The notes below the pieces were generated by a model. That model was not told the origin of the DNA and made no database searches. It saw only the letters and a list, made by a program, of their open reading frames with translations. From Flavobacterium sp. ACN6 (lineage in GTDB: Bacteria > Bacteroidota > Bacteroidia > Flavobacteriales > Flavobacteriaceae), in NCBI RefSeq assembly GCF_002304005.1, contig NZ_MRCQ01000005.1, positions 248,001 to 312,000 on the forward strand: a stretch of DNA of 64,000 nucleotides, written 5' to 3'. The first letter of the stretch is position 1. Each line of letters starts with the position of its first letter. Positions 7,360 to 16,444 of this stretch are shown here, piece after piece. The translations under genes and the position numbers were made by a program.

Positions 7360-8541
7360 TTACTGTTTCATTAAAAGTTCGACTGTTTTAATTTTCAAAT
7401 TATCACCAGATGCGAGCATTAATGCCGTTTCATCCTTATCATTTGAGATCGAAATATCAGCACCTTGATCCAGCAGTAATTTTACTTTTCTATAAGTTTC
7501 TTTCGCCATTTCAGCATCATAATTTACATTGTAGGCACAAACTTTATGCAAAATGGTGTTTCCTTGATTGTCCTGTTCATTTACATCTAAAGAAACATTC
7601 TCCAAAACCGATTTTAAAATATCCGACTTCTTTTCGACAATAAAATCTATTCCAGATTTTGGCTGACCGTAATGTTGAGCACAGAAATTCACATCGGCAC
7701 CATCGGCTAACAATCTTTCCAAAAAAGTAATGTCTGTTGGCGAACCCGAAACAGAACTAATGAAATTAGTCAATAAAGTTCGGCCGTCTTTGTTTACAAT
7801 ATTAAAATCGGGTGAAGCAACAGTTGCCAGAGCATCGTACATATCATACGAAAACTGTTCTGCAACAGCGTAGTAAAAAGCAGTGTTATTGCGGTTGTCG
7901 GTTTCGTTTGGATCCGCACCGTTTTCAAGCAAGAATGGAATAAGTTCTTTTCTATTTCTTTGAACAGCACATAAAAGCGGAGTAGTTCCAACAATATTCT
8001 TTTCGTTAATGTCAACACCATTTTCGATAAGCAGCGAAATGTAGTCTTTTACTTTATCGGTTTCCAAGCCGTAAGTGTTTATTACAGTGTAGATAAGGTT
8101 TTCTCCGGCGTTGTTTTTATATTGTGTATTGGCTCCAGAATTATCAATCAGTGTTTTTATGATTTTTGGAGGAGTCCCTTTTTCAAGGAAATAGCGTAGT
8201 AAAGTCTGATCGCTAATTTCATCATTGATATTATCCATTTTTGACATCAATTTCTCGAAAAAACAAATCGATTCGTCATCGTCTTTTAAAGATCGGGATA
8301 AAACAGCAAAAATTGATTTATCAAAACTGTCCAGTTCGTAAATGTCGGTTTCAATAAAACCGGCTTTTATCAATTTTTCAGTAAAATCAATTTCTTTGGC
8401 TTCAACAATTTTGGCGGCGATTTGAGAAAAATTGTTTTTAAGATACTGTTCGTTAAAGGTTGAACCGTTATTTAGGCATTCTCTAGCCTCGTCAAATTTT
8501 CCCTGAAAAAGGAAATTTTCAATCTGGTTTTCTGTTTGCAT
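7360..8541 (-). CDS. Ankyrin-repeat protein
   Basis: A 393-residue cytosolic protein, first of a three-gene minus-strand run (ankyrin, ankyrin-SHOCT, lipoprotein) with gaps of 28 and 19 bases. The N-terminal third is degenerate helical repeat. Clear ankyrin repeats run from about residue 140 to the end (GTTPLLCAVQRNRKELIPFLLENGADPNE; GNTILHKVCAYN; DETALMLASGDNLK). No catalytic domain is visible. Ankyrin genes of this kind in Bacteroidota occur next to toxins and effectors but also alone; nothing toxin-like is adjacent here. Function unknown. Confidence 0.85.
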   Translation of the reverse strand: MQTENQIENFLFQGKFDEARECLNNGSTFNEQYLKNNFSQIAAKIVEAKEIDFTEKLIKAGFIETDIYELDSFDKSIFAVLSRSLKDDDESICFFEKLMSKMDNINDEISDQTLLRYFLEKGTPPKIIKTLIDNSGANTQYKNNAGENLIYTVINTYGLETDKVKDYISLLIENGVDINEKNIVGTTPLLCAVQRNRKELIPFLLENGADPNETDNRNNTAFYYAVAEQFSYDMYDALATVASPDFNIVNKDGRTLLTNFISSVSGSPTDITFLERLLADGADVNFCAQHYGQPKSGIDFIVEKKSDILKSVLENVSLDVNEQDNQGNTILHKVCAYNVNYDAEMAKETYRKVKLLLDQGADISISNDKDETALMLASGDNLKIKTVELLMKQ

Positions 8542-8771
8542 TTAAGTGGTATTTAAATTGAAAGATTCAGTTTAATGAATGCCAAGCTTTATAAATCCTG
8601 ACTTCACAAACTATGTTGTAAGATAAAACATAAAATTGGCGATTATATTTCAGGATAAAAAGTAAAAAAGATATTTTTATGCGTAAAATAATAAGAATAA
8701 CCTTTTCTTAAGAATATGTTTGAAATTGAGGTTGAAAGAGAGAGAATTCGAAATGATTTAGGTGTAAAAAT
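8542..8771. other. AT-rich gap, no gene seen
   Basis: Upstream region of the ankyrin operon. It is very AT-rich, with no convincing ORF and no clear TAnnTTTG match on the minus strand. Confidence 0.4.
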
Positions 8772-8806
8772 AAAATCCTATTCTGTTTTAGAATAGGATT
8801 TTTAAT
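8772..8806 (-). terminator. Terminator of the 8825-9562 lipoprotein gene
   Basis: A perfect 12-bp inverted repeat (AAAATCCTATTC / GAATAGGATTTT) with a 7-base loop. A-run and T-run flanks suit either strand. It lies just past the minus-strand lipoprotein stop. Confidence 0.85.
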
Positions 8807-8824
8807 TTTTCTGGATTGATTTTA

Positions 8825-9562
8825 CTATTCTAAAACTTCAAGTTGGTCAAAATCTTTAATTTCAGATAACTTCAGCAATTTGCTTTTGTTGATCTTGGTT
8901 ACCGTTTTCTCAAAAATTTCATCGCCGCCTTCATCGTCCTTGTTCGTGTTTTCATTTGTTATTTTTGTTCGGGTTAAGAAATTGATACTTACGTCTGATT
9001 CTACTACAGGACCACGATTGTTACTGGAATCATAACCTATAAGTTCAAAATCATTGTTTTGATTTCTAAAAGTGTACGACCAGTATCCATATCTGCCATG
9101 GCCATAATGTACTTTTAGATTTCCTTTTTCTATTTCAACAGATAATTCGGGAGCAAAATAAACCCCGCCGTCTTCATTTTCAGAAGAAAAACACTCGTAA
9201 TTTTTAACAGCCAGTTCGTAGCTGTTGTTTGTGCTGAAAAGCACAATAATTCCTCTTCGGTTTCGGTCTAACTCACCTCGATAATCGTCTTTTATAAATT
9301 TGCTTTTATCTGTTCCTTTGATGATAAGAATACAGTCTTCCAGATTATCTTTATTCAAATCGCCATATATGGTGTCAAAAGCAACATAGTTTTTTGGTAT
9401 AAAATCTTCTAGGCTTTTTCTTATTTCAGTTTCTGAAACATTATTTTCAGACACTTCTTCTGGGGAATTTAAAGTTTCTACAGTTGTGGTTTCGCTTTTG
9501 TTTTTTGAGTTGTTGCAACTAAAAAATAGAAGCGTTACTATAATAAACAAATATTTATTCAT
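8825..9562 (-). CDS. Predicted lipoprotein, unknown function
   Basis: A 245-residue protein with a clear SPase II signal (MNKYLFIIVTLLFFSC, lipid-anchored Cys16) and a Ser/Thr/Glu-rich linker after it. The body includes GDLNKDNLEDCIL, which looks like a calcium-type DxNxDxxxD loop of the FG-GAP/VCBS kind. After that come beta-rich segments (GNLKVHYGHGRYGYWSYTFRNQNNDFELIGYD). It is monocistronic with its own terminator. The DxNxD loop is seen; calcium binding is inference. Likely periplasmic face or outer-membrane anchored. Confidence 0.75.
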   Translation of the reverse strand: MNKYLFIIVTLLFFSCNNSKNKSETTTVETLNSPEEVSENNVSETEIRKSLEDFIPKNYVAFDTIYGDLNKDNLEDCILIIKGTDKSKFIKDDYRGELDRNRRGIIVLFSTNNSYELAVKNYECFSSENEDGGVYFAPELSVEIEKGNLKVHYGHGRYGYWSYTFRNQNNDFELIGYDSSNNRGPVVESDVSINFLTRTKITNENTNKDDEGGDEIFEKTVTKINKSKLLKLSEIKDFDQLEVLE

Positions 9563-9905
9563 AATGTTTGAATTTTTAAATTTTGATGTTTTTTATTAAT
9601 TAGATTTAGTACTAAAATAAAGTTTTACAGCTCTTTTTTGCAAAATTTAATAGAATACTTTTTATAATTATTTAGTATAATTTTTTGAATACGTACTTCA
9701 TTTTATTTGGTATTTTTAATTATAATCAAAGAAACGTAAATAAATTCATATGAAAATAAATTTTATAACATAAATAGAATTGACTTTTTTTATTTAACAA
9801 CCCTTTAGAATTAATCTATAAATAGCCAAATAAAAAAAATACTATCTTTACCGATCAAACGTTTATGAACTTAAGCTGCGTTTCTGCAGCACTACATATA
9901 TAATT
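9563..9905. other. Long AT-rich intergenic region upstream of ricT
   Basis: A divergent promoter region between the lipoprotein gene (leftward) and ricT (rightward). It has long A and T tracts and no ORF. Near its right end is TATCTTTA (9844-9851), one base from TAnnTTTG. A small hairpin follows (GCTGC 9875-9879 with GCAGC 9886-9890) in what would be the ricT leader. No known riboswitch was recognised. Confidence 0.4.
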
Positions 9906-11297
9906 ATGGCATGTACAAGTTGTTCAACCTCAGATGGCGGCGCGCCAAAGGGTTGTAAAAATAATGGGACTTGCGGCACCGATAGCTGCAATAAATTGAC
10001 GGTTTTTGACTGGCTTTCGAACATGAGCCCGTCTAATGGAGAAGCCGCTTTTGACTGTGTTGAGGTTCGTTTTAAAAACGGACGTAAGGAATTTTTTAGA
10101 AATTCAGAAAAATTAACTTTAAGTATTGGTGATATCGTTGCAACTGTGGCTTCACCAGGACACGATATTGGAATTGTGACTCTTACAGGCGAATTGGTAA
10201 AAATTCAAATGAAGAAGAAAGGGGCAAATCACGAAAGTAATGATGTACCTAAAATCTATAGAAAAGCATCTCAAAAAGATATTGATATTTGGTCTGTAGC
10301 ACGTGATCGTGAAGAACCAATGAAAGTTCGTGCACGTGAATTGGCAATTCAGCATAAATTAGAAATGAAAATTTCTGATATTGAATTTCAAGGCGACGGG
10401 TCTAAAGCGACTTTTTACTACACAGCAAATGACAGAGTCGATTTTAGAATGCTGATTAAGGATTTTGCTAAAGAATTCAGCACTAGAGTAGAGATGAAAC
10501 AAGTTGGTTTCCGTCAAGAAGCAGCACGTTTAGGCGGAGTTGGTTCTTGCGGTCGTGAACTTTGCTGTTCGACTTGGCTGACAGATTTTAGAAGTGTAAA
10601 TACTTCTGCAGCACGTTATCAGCAATTATCATTGAATCCGCAGAAATTAGCGGGACAATGCGGTAAATTAAAATGCTGTCTAAACTATGAGTTAGATACT
10701 TACATGGACGCATTGAAAGATTTTCCGGATTATGATACTAAACTAGTTACCGAAAAAGGAGATGCAATCTGCCAGAAACAAGATATTTTTAAAGGTTTAA
10801 TGTGGTTTGCATATACCAACAATTTTGCAAACTGGCACGTTTTAAAAATTGATCAGGTAAAAGAAATTATCGCAGAAAATAGACAAAAAAATAAAGTTTC
10901 GTCTTTAGAAGATTTTGCTGTTGAGGTTGTTTCAGAACCAGAAAAAGACTTTAACAATGCGATGGGACAAGAGAGTTTAACTCGTTTTGACCAGCCGAAA
11001 AGAAAGAAAAAGCCAAATCGCAAACGCAAAAATACTGAAGCTGTCACTGTAATTGCTCCGCAGAAACCACAGCAGGAAAAAAGCAGCAATATTATTAAGC
11101 CTGCAGCAAACAATAATTCGAATAATAATAATCCGAATAAGCAGAACAAGCCTAATAATAACCCAAATAAGCAAAATCATAAGAATAAGCCAAACCCGAA
11201 TAAACAAAATAATTCGAATAAGCAGCAATCAAATGAAAACAAATCTGCTGAACCTAGAAAACCAATAATTAATGCTAAAAATGAGAATAAAAAATAG
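9906..11297 (+). CDS. ricT: RicT/YaaT-like PSP1-domain protein
   Basis: A 463-residue protein. The N-terminus has six cysteines in 30 residues (CTSCSTSDGGAPKGCKNNGT...). The PSP1 core spans about 40-320 and has the family's two Cys motifs, GSCGRELCC and GQCGKLKCC. In Bacillus, RicT belongs to the RicAFT Fe-S complex that affects RNase Y and phosphorelay activity; the role in Bacteroidota is less defined. The last 75 or so residues are low-complexity Asn/Lys/Pro (repeats of PNKQN), encoded by AAT/AAG-rich DNA at 11100-11250, and are probably disordered. The stop lies 26 bases inside the long gldH frame, so the genes are coupled. Confidence 0.88.
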   Translation: MACTSCSTSDGGAPKGCKNNGTCGTDSCNKLTVFDWLSNMSPSNGEAAFDCVEVRFKNGRKEFFRNSEKLTLSIGDIVATVASPGHDIGIVTLTGELVKIQMKKKGANHESNDVPKIYRKASQKDIDIWSVARDREEPMKVRARELAIQHKLEMKISDIEFQGDGSKATFYYTANDRVDFRMLIKDFAKEFSTRVEMKQVGFRQEAARLGGVGSCGRELCCSTWLTDFRSVNTSAARYQQLSLNPQKLAGQCGKLKCCLNYELDTYMDALKDFPDYDTKLVTEKGDAICQKQDIFKGLMWFAYTNNFANWHVLKIDQVKEIIAENRQKNKVSSLEDFAVEVVSEPEKDFNNAMGQESLTRFDQPKRKKKPNRKRKNTEAVTVIAPQKPQQEKSSNIIKPAANNNSNNNNPNKQNKPNNNPNKQNHKNKPNPNKQNNSNKQQSNENKSAEPRKPIINAKNENKK

Positions 11298-11760
11298 CGG
11301 AATTCTTCTTTTGGCAGCGATACTTCTTTTTTCTTGTGATAAAAAAAGAGTATTCGACGAGTACAAATCTGTTGGAAGTGCCTGGCACAAAGACAGTATT
11401 ATAAGCTTTGATCTGCCAGTTTTGGATTCTACAAAAAAGTACAATTTATTTGTTAATGTTAGAGACAACAACAATTATCCGTTTAATAATTTGTTTTTGA
11501 TTGTCGCTATTGAAACACCAAGCGGTTTTACAAAAGTAGATACCTTAGAATATCAAATGGCAGCGCCGGATGGAACTTTATTAGGAAATGGATTTACTGA
11601 TATTAAAGAAAGTAAATTGTATTATAAAGAAAATGTAAAGTTTAAAGGAACTTATAAAGTTCACATCAAGCAAGCCGTAAGACAATCGGGTAAAATTCCG
11701 GGTGTTGAGGCTTTAGAAGGTATTACAGACGTTGGTTTTAGAATAGAACAAAAAGATTAG
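11272..11760 (+). CDS. gldH: Gliding-motility lipoprotein GldH
   Basis: A 162-residue lipoprotein with the signal peptide ILLLAAILLFSC, lipidated Cys22 counting from this start. Length, lipobox and C-terminal sequence fit GldH, which is required for gliding and for type IX secretion function in Flavobacterium. An alternative ATG at 11281 (MRIKNSG) gives a more typical signal peptide; both starts overlap ricT. The gene sits 9 bases before the PBP1A gene, so ricT-gldH-PBP1A is an operon. The GldH call rests on my recognition of the family and on this neighbourhood. Confidence 0.88.
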   Translation: MLKMRIKNSGILLLAAILLFSCDKKRVFDEYKSVGSAWHKDSIISFDLPVLDSTKKYNLFVNVRDNNNYPFNNLFLIVAIETPSGFTKVDTLEYQMAAPDGTLLGNGFTDIKESKLYYKENVKFKGTYKVHIKQAVRQSGKIPGVEALEGITDVGFRIEQKD

Positions 11761-11769
11761 AAAATAGTT

Positions 11770-14073
11770 ATGGCTGCTAAAAAAAACAATCAATCAAAGA
11801 GCGTTAAGGATATTAATTATTATAAAAAGAAATTCTGGCGAATTTTTGCGTACTCCTTACTTGGAGTTTTAGCTTTCTTTTTATTCGCCTCTTGGGGTTT
11901 ATTTGGATCTATGCCTTCATTTGAAGACTTAGAAAATCCAGATTCTAACCTCGCAACAGAAATTATCTCTTCTGATGGAGTGGTAATTGGTAAGTATTTC
12001 AAAACTAACAGATCGCAGCTTAAATATTCAGATTTACCTAAAAATCTGGTAGATGCTTTGGTTGCTACAGAAGATGCCCGTTTTTATGAACATTCTGGAA
12101 TTGACGGTCGTGGAACTTTACGTGCTGCTTTTTCTTTGGGAACCAATGGAGGTGCTAGTACGCTGACACAACAGTTGGCAAAACAGTTGTTTCATCGTGG
12201 AGGATCTAGCTTTTTACCTTTTAGAATCGTGCAAAAGATAAAAGAATGGATTATTGCTATTCGTTTGGAAAGACAATATACCAAAAATGAGATTTTGGCG
12301 ATGTACTGCAACGTTTATGATTTCGGAAATTATGCTGTTGGGGTAAGTTCTGCTGCTCAAACTTATTTTTCAAAAGAACCTAAAGATTTAACTATAGACG
12401 AATCGGCGATATTGGTTGGAATGTTTAACAATTCATCCCTTTATAATCCGTTGCGAAATCCTACGGGTGTTAAAAACCGTCGTGATGTAGTGCTTGGTCA
12501 AATGGTTAAAGCCAAAATGATTACAGAGTCTCAAAAAGAGAAGTACAAAGCATTACCAATTGCTTTGAAATTTAAACTGGAAAGCCACCGTGAAGGAATG
12601 GCAACTTATTTTAGAGAATATCTTCGTGATTACATGAAAAAATGGATGTCAGAAAATAAAAAACCAGACGGTTCTGATTATGACATCTACAAAGATGGAC
12701 TTAAAATTTACACTACGATAGATTCTAGAATGCAGATGTATGCGGAAGAAGCTGTTTCTGAGCATATGAAAAACTTACAGCAGCAATTTTTTATTGAAAT
12801 GAAAAACAATAAAAATGCTCCTTTCGTAAATATTACTCAAGCCGAAACAGAAAGAATCATGATGCAGGCGATGAAAAATTCTGTTCGCTGGGCACAAATG
12901 AAAGAAATGGACAAAAGCGAAGATGATATTATTGCTTCATTCAAAGTAAAAACTAAAATGCGTGTGTTTACTTGGAAAGGAGAGCGCGATACCATTATGA
13001 CGCCTCTTGATTCTATTCGTTATTACAAGCACTTTTTACAATCCGGTTTAATGGCAATGGAGCCGCAGACTGGAGCTATTAAAGCTTGGGTTGGAGGAAT
13101 CAACTACAAATATTTTCAATACGATCACGTAGGCCAGGGTGCAAGACAAGTTGGTTCTACTTTCAAGCCATTTGTTTACGCAACCGCAATCGAAGAATTA
13201 AATATGTCTCCATGTGATTCTATTTTAGATGGTCCGTTTATGATTCATAAAGGGCGCCACCACGTTACGGCCGATTGGGAGCCAAGAAATTCAGACAACA
13301 GATACCGCGGAATGGTAACTTTAAAACAAGGTTTGGCGAATTCTATTAATACAGTTTCTGCTAAATTGATTGATAGAACAGGTCCAGAAGCAGTTGTTGA
13401 ATTGACTAAAAAATTAGGGGTAAAAACAGAAATTCCAGTACAGCCGTCAATCGCATTAGGTGCGGTAGATATTACGGTTGAAGATATGGTTGCGGCTTAC
13501 AGTACGTTTGCAAACCAAGGGGTTTATGTTAAACCTCAGTTTTTAAGCAGAATTGAGAATAAAAGCGGAGAGGTTATTTATGAGCCAATTCCAGAATCTC
13601 ACGACGTTTTAAACAAAGACATTGCTTTTGCGGTAATTAAATTACTTCAAGGAGTTACAGAAACTGGTTCTGGAGCACGTTTACGTACTCAGGGCGGTGG
13701 AAGCGGTGATAAGCGCTGGACAGGTTATCCGTATATGTTTAAAAATCCAATTGCGGGTAAAACAGGAACAACACAAAACCAGTCAGATGGTTGGTTTATG
13801 GGAATGGTTCCTAATTTAGTAACTGGAGTTTGGGTTGGATGTGAAGATCGTTCTGCCCGTTTTAAAAGCTTAACTTACGGACAGGGTGCAACAGCAGCAC
13901 TTCCGGTTTGGGGTTACTTTATGAAAAAATGTTATGAAGATAAAACACTTCAAGTTTCTAAATCTGAATTCGAGCGACCAGCAAACCTTTCTATAAAAGT
14001 AGATTGCTACAGCGCACCAAAAGTAAAAGATACAACTGTAACAGAACAAAATACAGACGAATTCGAATTGTAA
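11770..14073 (+). CDS. Bifunctional penicillin-binding protein 1A
   Basis: A 767-residue class A PBP. It has a short cytosolic tail and one transmembrane helix (about 27-48). The GT51 glycosyltransferase domain has its EDxxFxxHxG motif at about residue 98 (ATEDARFYEHSGIDGRG). The transpeptidase domain has SxxK at about 461 (GSTFKPF), SxN (SINTV) and KTG at about 662 (GKTGTTQ). It polymerises and crosslinks peptidoglycan in the periplasm. It is the last gene of the ricT-gldH operon and is followed by a terminator. All catalytic motifs are present. Confidence 0.95.
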   Translation: MAAKKNNQSKSVKDINYYKKKFWRIFAYSLLGVLAFFLFASWGLFGSMPSFEDLENPDSNLATEIISSDGVVIGKYFKTNRSQLKYSDLPKNLVDALVATEDARFYEHSGIDGRGTLRAAFSLGTNGGASTLTQQLAKQLFHRGGSSFLPFRIVQKIKEWIIAIRLERQYTKNEILAMYCNVYDFGNYAVGVSSAAQTYFSKEPKDLTIDESAILVGMFNNSSLYNPLRNPTGVKNRRDVVLGQMVKAKMITESQKEKYKALPIALKFKLESHREGMATYFREYLRDYMKKWMSENKKPDGSDYDIYKDGLKIYTTIDSRMQMYAEEAVSEHMKNLQQQFFIEMKNNKNAPFVNITQAETERIMMQAMKNSVRWAQMKEMDKSEDDIIASFKVKTKMRVFTWKGERDTIMTPLDSIRYYKHFLQSGLMAMEPQTGAIKAWVGGINYKYFQYDHVGQGARQVGSTFKPFVYATAIEELNMSPCDSILDGPFMIHKGRHHVTADWEPRNSDNRYRGMVTLKQGLANSINTVSAKLIDRTGPEAVVELTKKLGVKTEIPVQPSIALGAVDITVEDMVAAYSTFANQGVYVKPQFLSRIENKSGEVIYEPIPESHDVLNKDIAFAVIKLLQGVTETGSGARLRTQGGGSGDKRWTGYPYMFKNPIAGKTGTTQNQSDGWFMGMVPNLVTGVWVGCEDRSARFKSLTYGQGATAALPVWGYFMKKCYEDKTLQVSKSEFERPANLSIKVDCYSAPKVKDTTVTEQNTDEFEL

Positions 14074-14094
14074 TTTAGATACTGCTTAAAATAT

Positions 14095-14148
14095 AAATAT
14101 CCTTTTGCAACTTCTCAATTAGAGAAGAACGCAAAAGGATATTTTTTT
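14095..14148 (+). terminator. Terminator after the PBP1A gene
   Basis: Outer arms AAATATCCTTTTGC and GCAAAAGGATATTT pair perfectly. An inner hairpin CTTCTC/GAGAAG sits in the loop, and a T-run follows. Confidence 0.9.
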
Positions 14149-14234
14149 GGATTTATATTTTTACGAAATCGTTATATTTTAATCTAAAAATCTTATTTTT
14201 ATCAAAAATTATTGGTTAATAAAGATACTTTGTT

Positions 14235-14936
14235 ATGATAACAAAAAAAGTAAATAACGTTCAGGATGCCATTGATGGAATTGAAAATGGCATGACAATC
14301 ATGTTTGGCGGTTTCGGATTGTGTGGTATTCCTGAAAATACAATTGCAGCATTAGTAAACACATCCATTTCAGATTTGACGTGCATCTCAAACAATGCAG
14401 GGGTTGATGATTTTGGTTTGGGATTATTGTTGCAGAAAAAGCAGATCAAAAAAATGATTTCTTCTTATGTGGGAGAAAACGCAGAATTCGAGCGTCAGAT
14501 GCTTTCTGGAGAATTAGAAGTTGAACTTACGCCTCAAGGAACATTAGCAGAACGCTGTCGTGCGGCTCAGGCTGGAATTCCTGCATTTTTTACACCTGCA
14601 GGTTACGGAACTGAAGTTGCCGAAGGAAAAGAAGCCCGCGAATTCAATGGAAAAATGCACATTATGGAAGAAGCTTTCAAAGCTGATTTTGCCATTGTAA
14701 AAGCGTGGAAAGGTGATGAAGCGGGAAACTTGATTTTTAAAGGAACAGCCCGAAACTTCAACGCTTGCATGGCCGGAGCTGGAAAAATAACAATTGCAGA
14801 AGTAGAAGAGTTAGTTCCAGTAGGTTCATTAGATCCAAATCAAATTCATATTCCGGGAATAATGGTGCAGCGTATTTTTCAAGGAGAAAAATTTGAGAAG
14901 AGAATTGAACAGCGAACAGTAAGACAGAGAGCGTAA
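14235..14936 (+). CDS. scoA: 3-oxoacid CoA-transferase subunit A
   Basis: A 233-residue class I CoA-transferase alpha subunit. Signature segments are [14 protein letters not shown] and [14 protein letters not shown], then the glycine-rich [14 protein letters not shown]. With the beta subunit it moves CoA from succinyl-CoA to acetoacetate or a related 3-oxoacid, feeding ketone-body and branched-chain degradation. It is cytosolic. The beta subunit gene follows after 114 bases that contain an inverted word repeat, so the two subunits are probably co-transcribed but not coupled. Confidence 0.93.
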   Translation: MITKKVNNVQDAIDGIENGMTIMFGGFGLCGIPENTIAALVNTSISDLTCISNNAGVDDFGLGLLLQKKQIKKMISSYVGENAEFERQMLSGELEVELTPQGTLAERCRAAQAGIPAFFTPAGYGTEVAEGKEAREFNGKMHIMEEAFKADFAIVKAWKGDEAGNLIFKGTARNFNACMAGAGKITIAEVEELVPVGSLDPNQIHIPGIMVQRIFQGEKFEKRIEQRTVRQRA

Positions 14937-15035
14937 TTAGCTAATTAGGAAATTTGATAATTAGATAATTACTCTAGTTTGTGTACAGCACAGCATTATT
15001 TAATTATCAAATTTTCTAATTGCCACATTAAAAAA
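14937..15035. repeat. Inverted word repeat between scoA and scoB
   Basis: AATTAGGAAATTTGATAATT (about 14942-14961) faces an inverted imperfect copy, AATTATCAAATTTTCTAATT (about 15001-15020). They would form a long AT hairpin in the scoA-scoB mRNA. It may set subunit ratio or be a neutral repeat; neither is shown. Confidence 0.6.
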
Positions 15036-15050
15036 AAATGACAGATTATT

Positions 15051-15707
15051 ATGGCACTTAGTAAAGAAGATATAGCAAAACGAATTGCAAAAGAAGTAAA
15101 AGACCGATATTTCGTTAATCTAGGGATCGGGATTCCGACTTTGGTTGCAAATTATGTTAGAGAAGATATTGCAGTAGAATTCCAAAGCGAAAATGGAGTT
15201 TTAGGAATGGGGCCTTTTCCATTCGCAGGAGAAGAAGATGCAGATATTATCAATGCAGGAAAACAAACCATTACAACATTAGCGGGAGCAAGTTTCTTTG
15301 ATTCTGCTTTTAGTTTTGGAATGATTCGAAGCCAGAAAGTCGATTTGACGATTCTTGGTGCGATGGAAGTTTCTGAAAACGGCGATATTGCCAATTGGAA
15401 GATTCCTGGCAAAATGGTAAAAGGAATGGGAGGCGCAATGGATTTGGTGGCTTCCGCCGAAAATATAATCGTTGCGATGATGCACGTGAACAAAGCAGGA
15501 GAATCAAAAATCTTAAAAAGATGTACTTTGCCATTAACAGGCGTAGGATGCGTTAAAAAGGTTGTAACCGAACTTGCAGTTCTCGAAGTGACTAAAAAGA
15601 GTTTTAAGCTCTTAGAACGAGCGCCAGGCGTGTCAGTTGAGCATATCATAGCATCAACAGAAGCTGATTTGATTATTGAGGGCGAAATTCCTGAAATGGT
15701 TATTTAA
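15051..15707 (+). CDS. scoB: 3-oxoacid CoA-transferase subunit B
   Basis: A 218-residue class I CoA-transferase beta subunit. The catalytic glutamate lies in SENGVLGMGP, the standard position for the enzyme-CoA thioester intermediate. GAMEVSENGDIANWKIPGK and a glycine-rich GMGGAMDLV segment complete the family pattern. It partners with the preceding alpha subunit. The full family length is present. Confidence 0.94.
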   Translation: MALSKEDIAKRIAKEVKDRYFVNLGIGIPTLVANYVREDIAVEFQSENGVLGMGPFPFAGEEDADIINAGKQTITTLAGASFFDSAFSFGMIRSQKVDLTILGAMEVSENGDIANWKIPGKMVKGMGGAMDLVASAENIIVAMMHVNKAGESKILKRCTLPLTGVGCVKKVVTELAVLEVTKKSFKLLERAPGVSVEHIIASTEADLIIEGEIPEMVI

Positions 15708-15712
15708 TATTA

Positions 15713-15855
15713 GGTTCAAAGGTGCAGAGGTTCAAAGGGACAAAGGGACAAAGGGACAAAGGGACAAAATTATATAAACAAAAAAACCGCTATCAAGCGG
15801 TTTTTTTATGCTAGTAAATCTCTAAACCTTTGGCCCTTTGAACCTTTGTCCCTAG
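15713..15855. repeat. Inverted word-repeat pair around a terminator
   Basis: GGTTCAAAGGTGCAGAGGTTC with tandem GGGACAAA units lies on the left. The right side (15820-15855, CCTTTGGCCCTTTGAACC then TTTGTCCCTA) is an inverted copy. The two arms bracket the intrinsic terminator between the converging scoB and barrel genes, giving a much larger imperfect hairpin. Confidence 0.75.
15781..15808. terminator. Bidirectional terminator between scoB and the barrel gene
   Basis: Arms AAAAAACCGCT and AGCGGTTTTTT with a 4-base loop. The A-run and T-run suit both converging genes. Confidence 0.9.
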
Positions 15856-15862
15856 AAAAAAG

Positions 15863-16393
15863 CTATTGTAAATTAAATGAAGCTCCTAAACTAAAAGTAG
15901 CTTGATTATTTAAATGATAAAAAGGATCATTGTTAGTACCATATTTTGCAATTGGGAATCCTATTTCTGTGAAAACGCCAAATCCGTCAGTAAAGAAATA
16001 ACGGCCTCCAACGTGAGCTCCAAAATTATGCAATCCTAAGCTTAATCCAGGATAAACGTCTAATTGCTCAACACCAATTACACTAGATAAATTTGCATTA
16101 ATTCTTGCTTTTGCATCAAAACGATCACCAAAATCTGGTTTTGCATCGTTATAAGCTGAAGTACTTCCGTGATAAAAACCGCTGAAGTTGTCAACGCCTA
16201 ATAAATAGTTGGCTACAAATCCAAAAGAGAAATTTTCTCCTAAACCAAAATCAATAGAACCCTGAATTCCAGAACCACCATCTTGTAAGTTAGCACCAAC
16301 ATTTACTCTAGTGTCACCTTTACCAGTGAAGGCTTGTTGTGCATTAATAAATCCGAATGAAACTAAGAACAAGAGTGTAATAACCTTTTTCAT
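15863..16393 (-). CDS. Outer-membrane beta-barrel protein (DUF6646-like)
   Basis: A 176-residue protein with a Sec signal peptide (MKKVITLLFLVSFGFINAQ, cleavage after the Ala-Gln region). The mature part is made of alternating amphipathic beta strands (RVNVGANL, GSIDFGLGENFSFGFVANYLLG, FGAHVGGRYFFTDGFGVFTEIGFP) and ends in a strand with aromatic/hydrophobic alternation (ATFSLGASFNLQ). This fits a small 8-stranded outer-membrane barrel. The specific DUF label is from memory and tentative. No ligand or partner is evident. Confidence 0.75.
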   Translation of the reverse strand: MKKVITLLFLVSFGFINAQQAFTGKGDTRVNVGANLQDGGSGIQGSIDFGLGENFSFGFVANYLLGVDNFSGFYHGSTSAYNDAKPDFGDRFDAKARINANLSSVIGVEQLDVYPGLSLGLHNFGAHVGGRYFFTDGFGVFTEIGFPIAKYGTNNDPFYHLNNQATFSLGASFNLQ

Positions 16394-16444
16394 AAAATTT
16401 TAAATATTAATTATTTTGAATCGCAAAAATAAATTTTAAATAAA

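Noticed and set aside
7410..7643. Plus-strand frame opposite the ankyrin gene
   Set aside because: It lies wholly within an ankyrin gene on the opposite strand and has no recognisable features.
10853..11268. Several open frames on both strands over the ricT C-terminal region
   Set aside because: They are side effects of the AAT/AAG-rich low-complexity end of ricT and have no homology or start signals.
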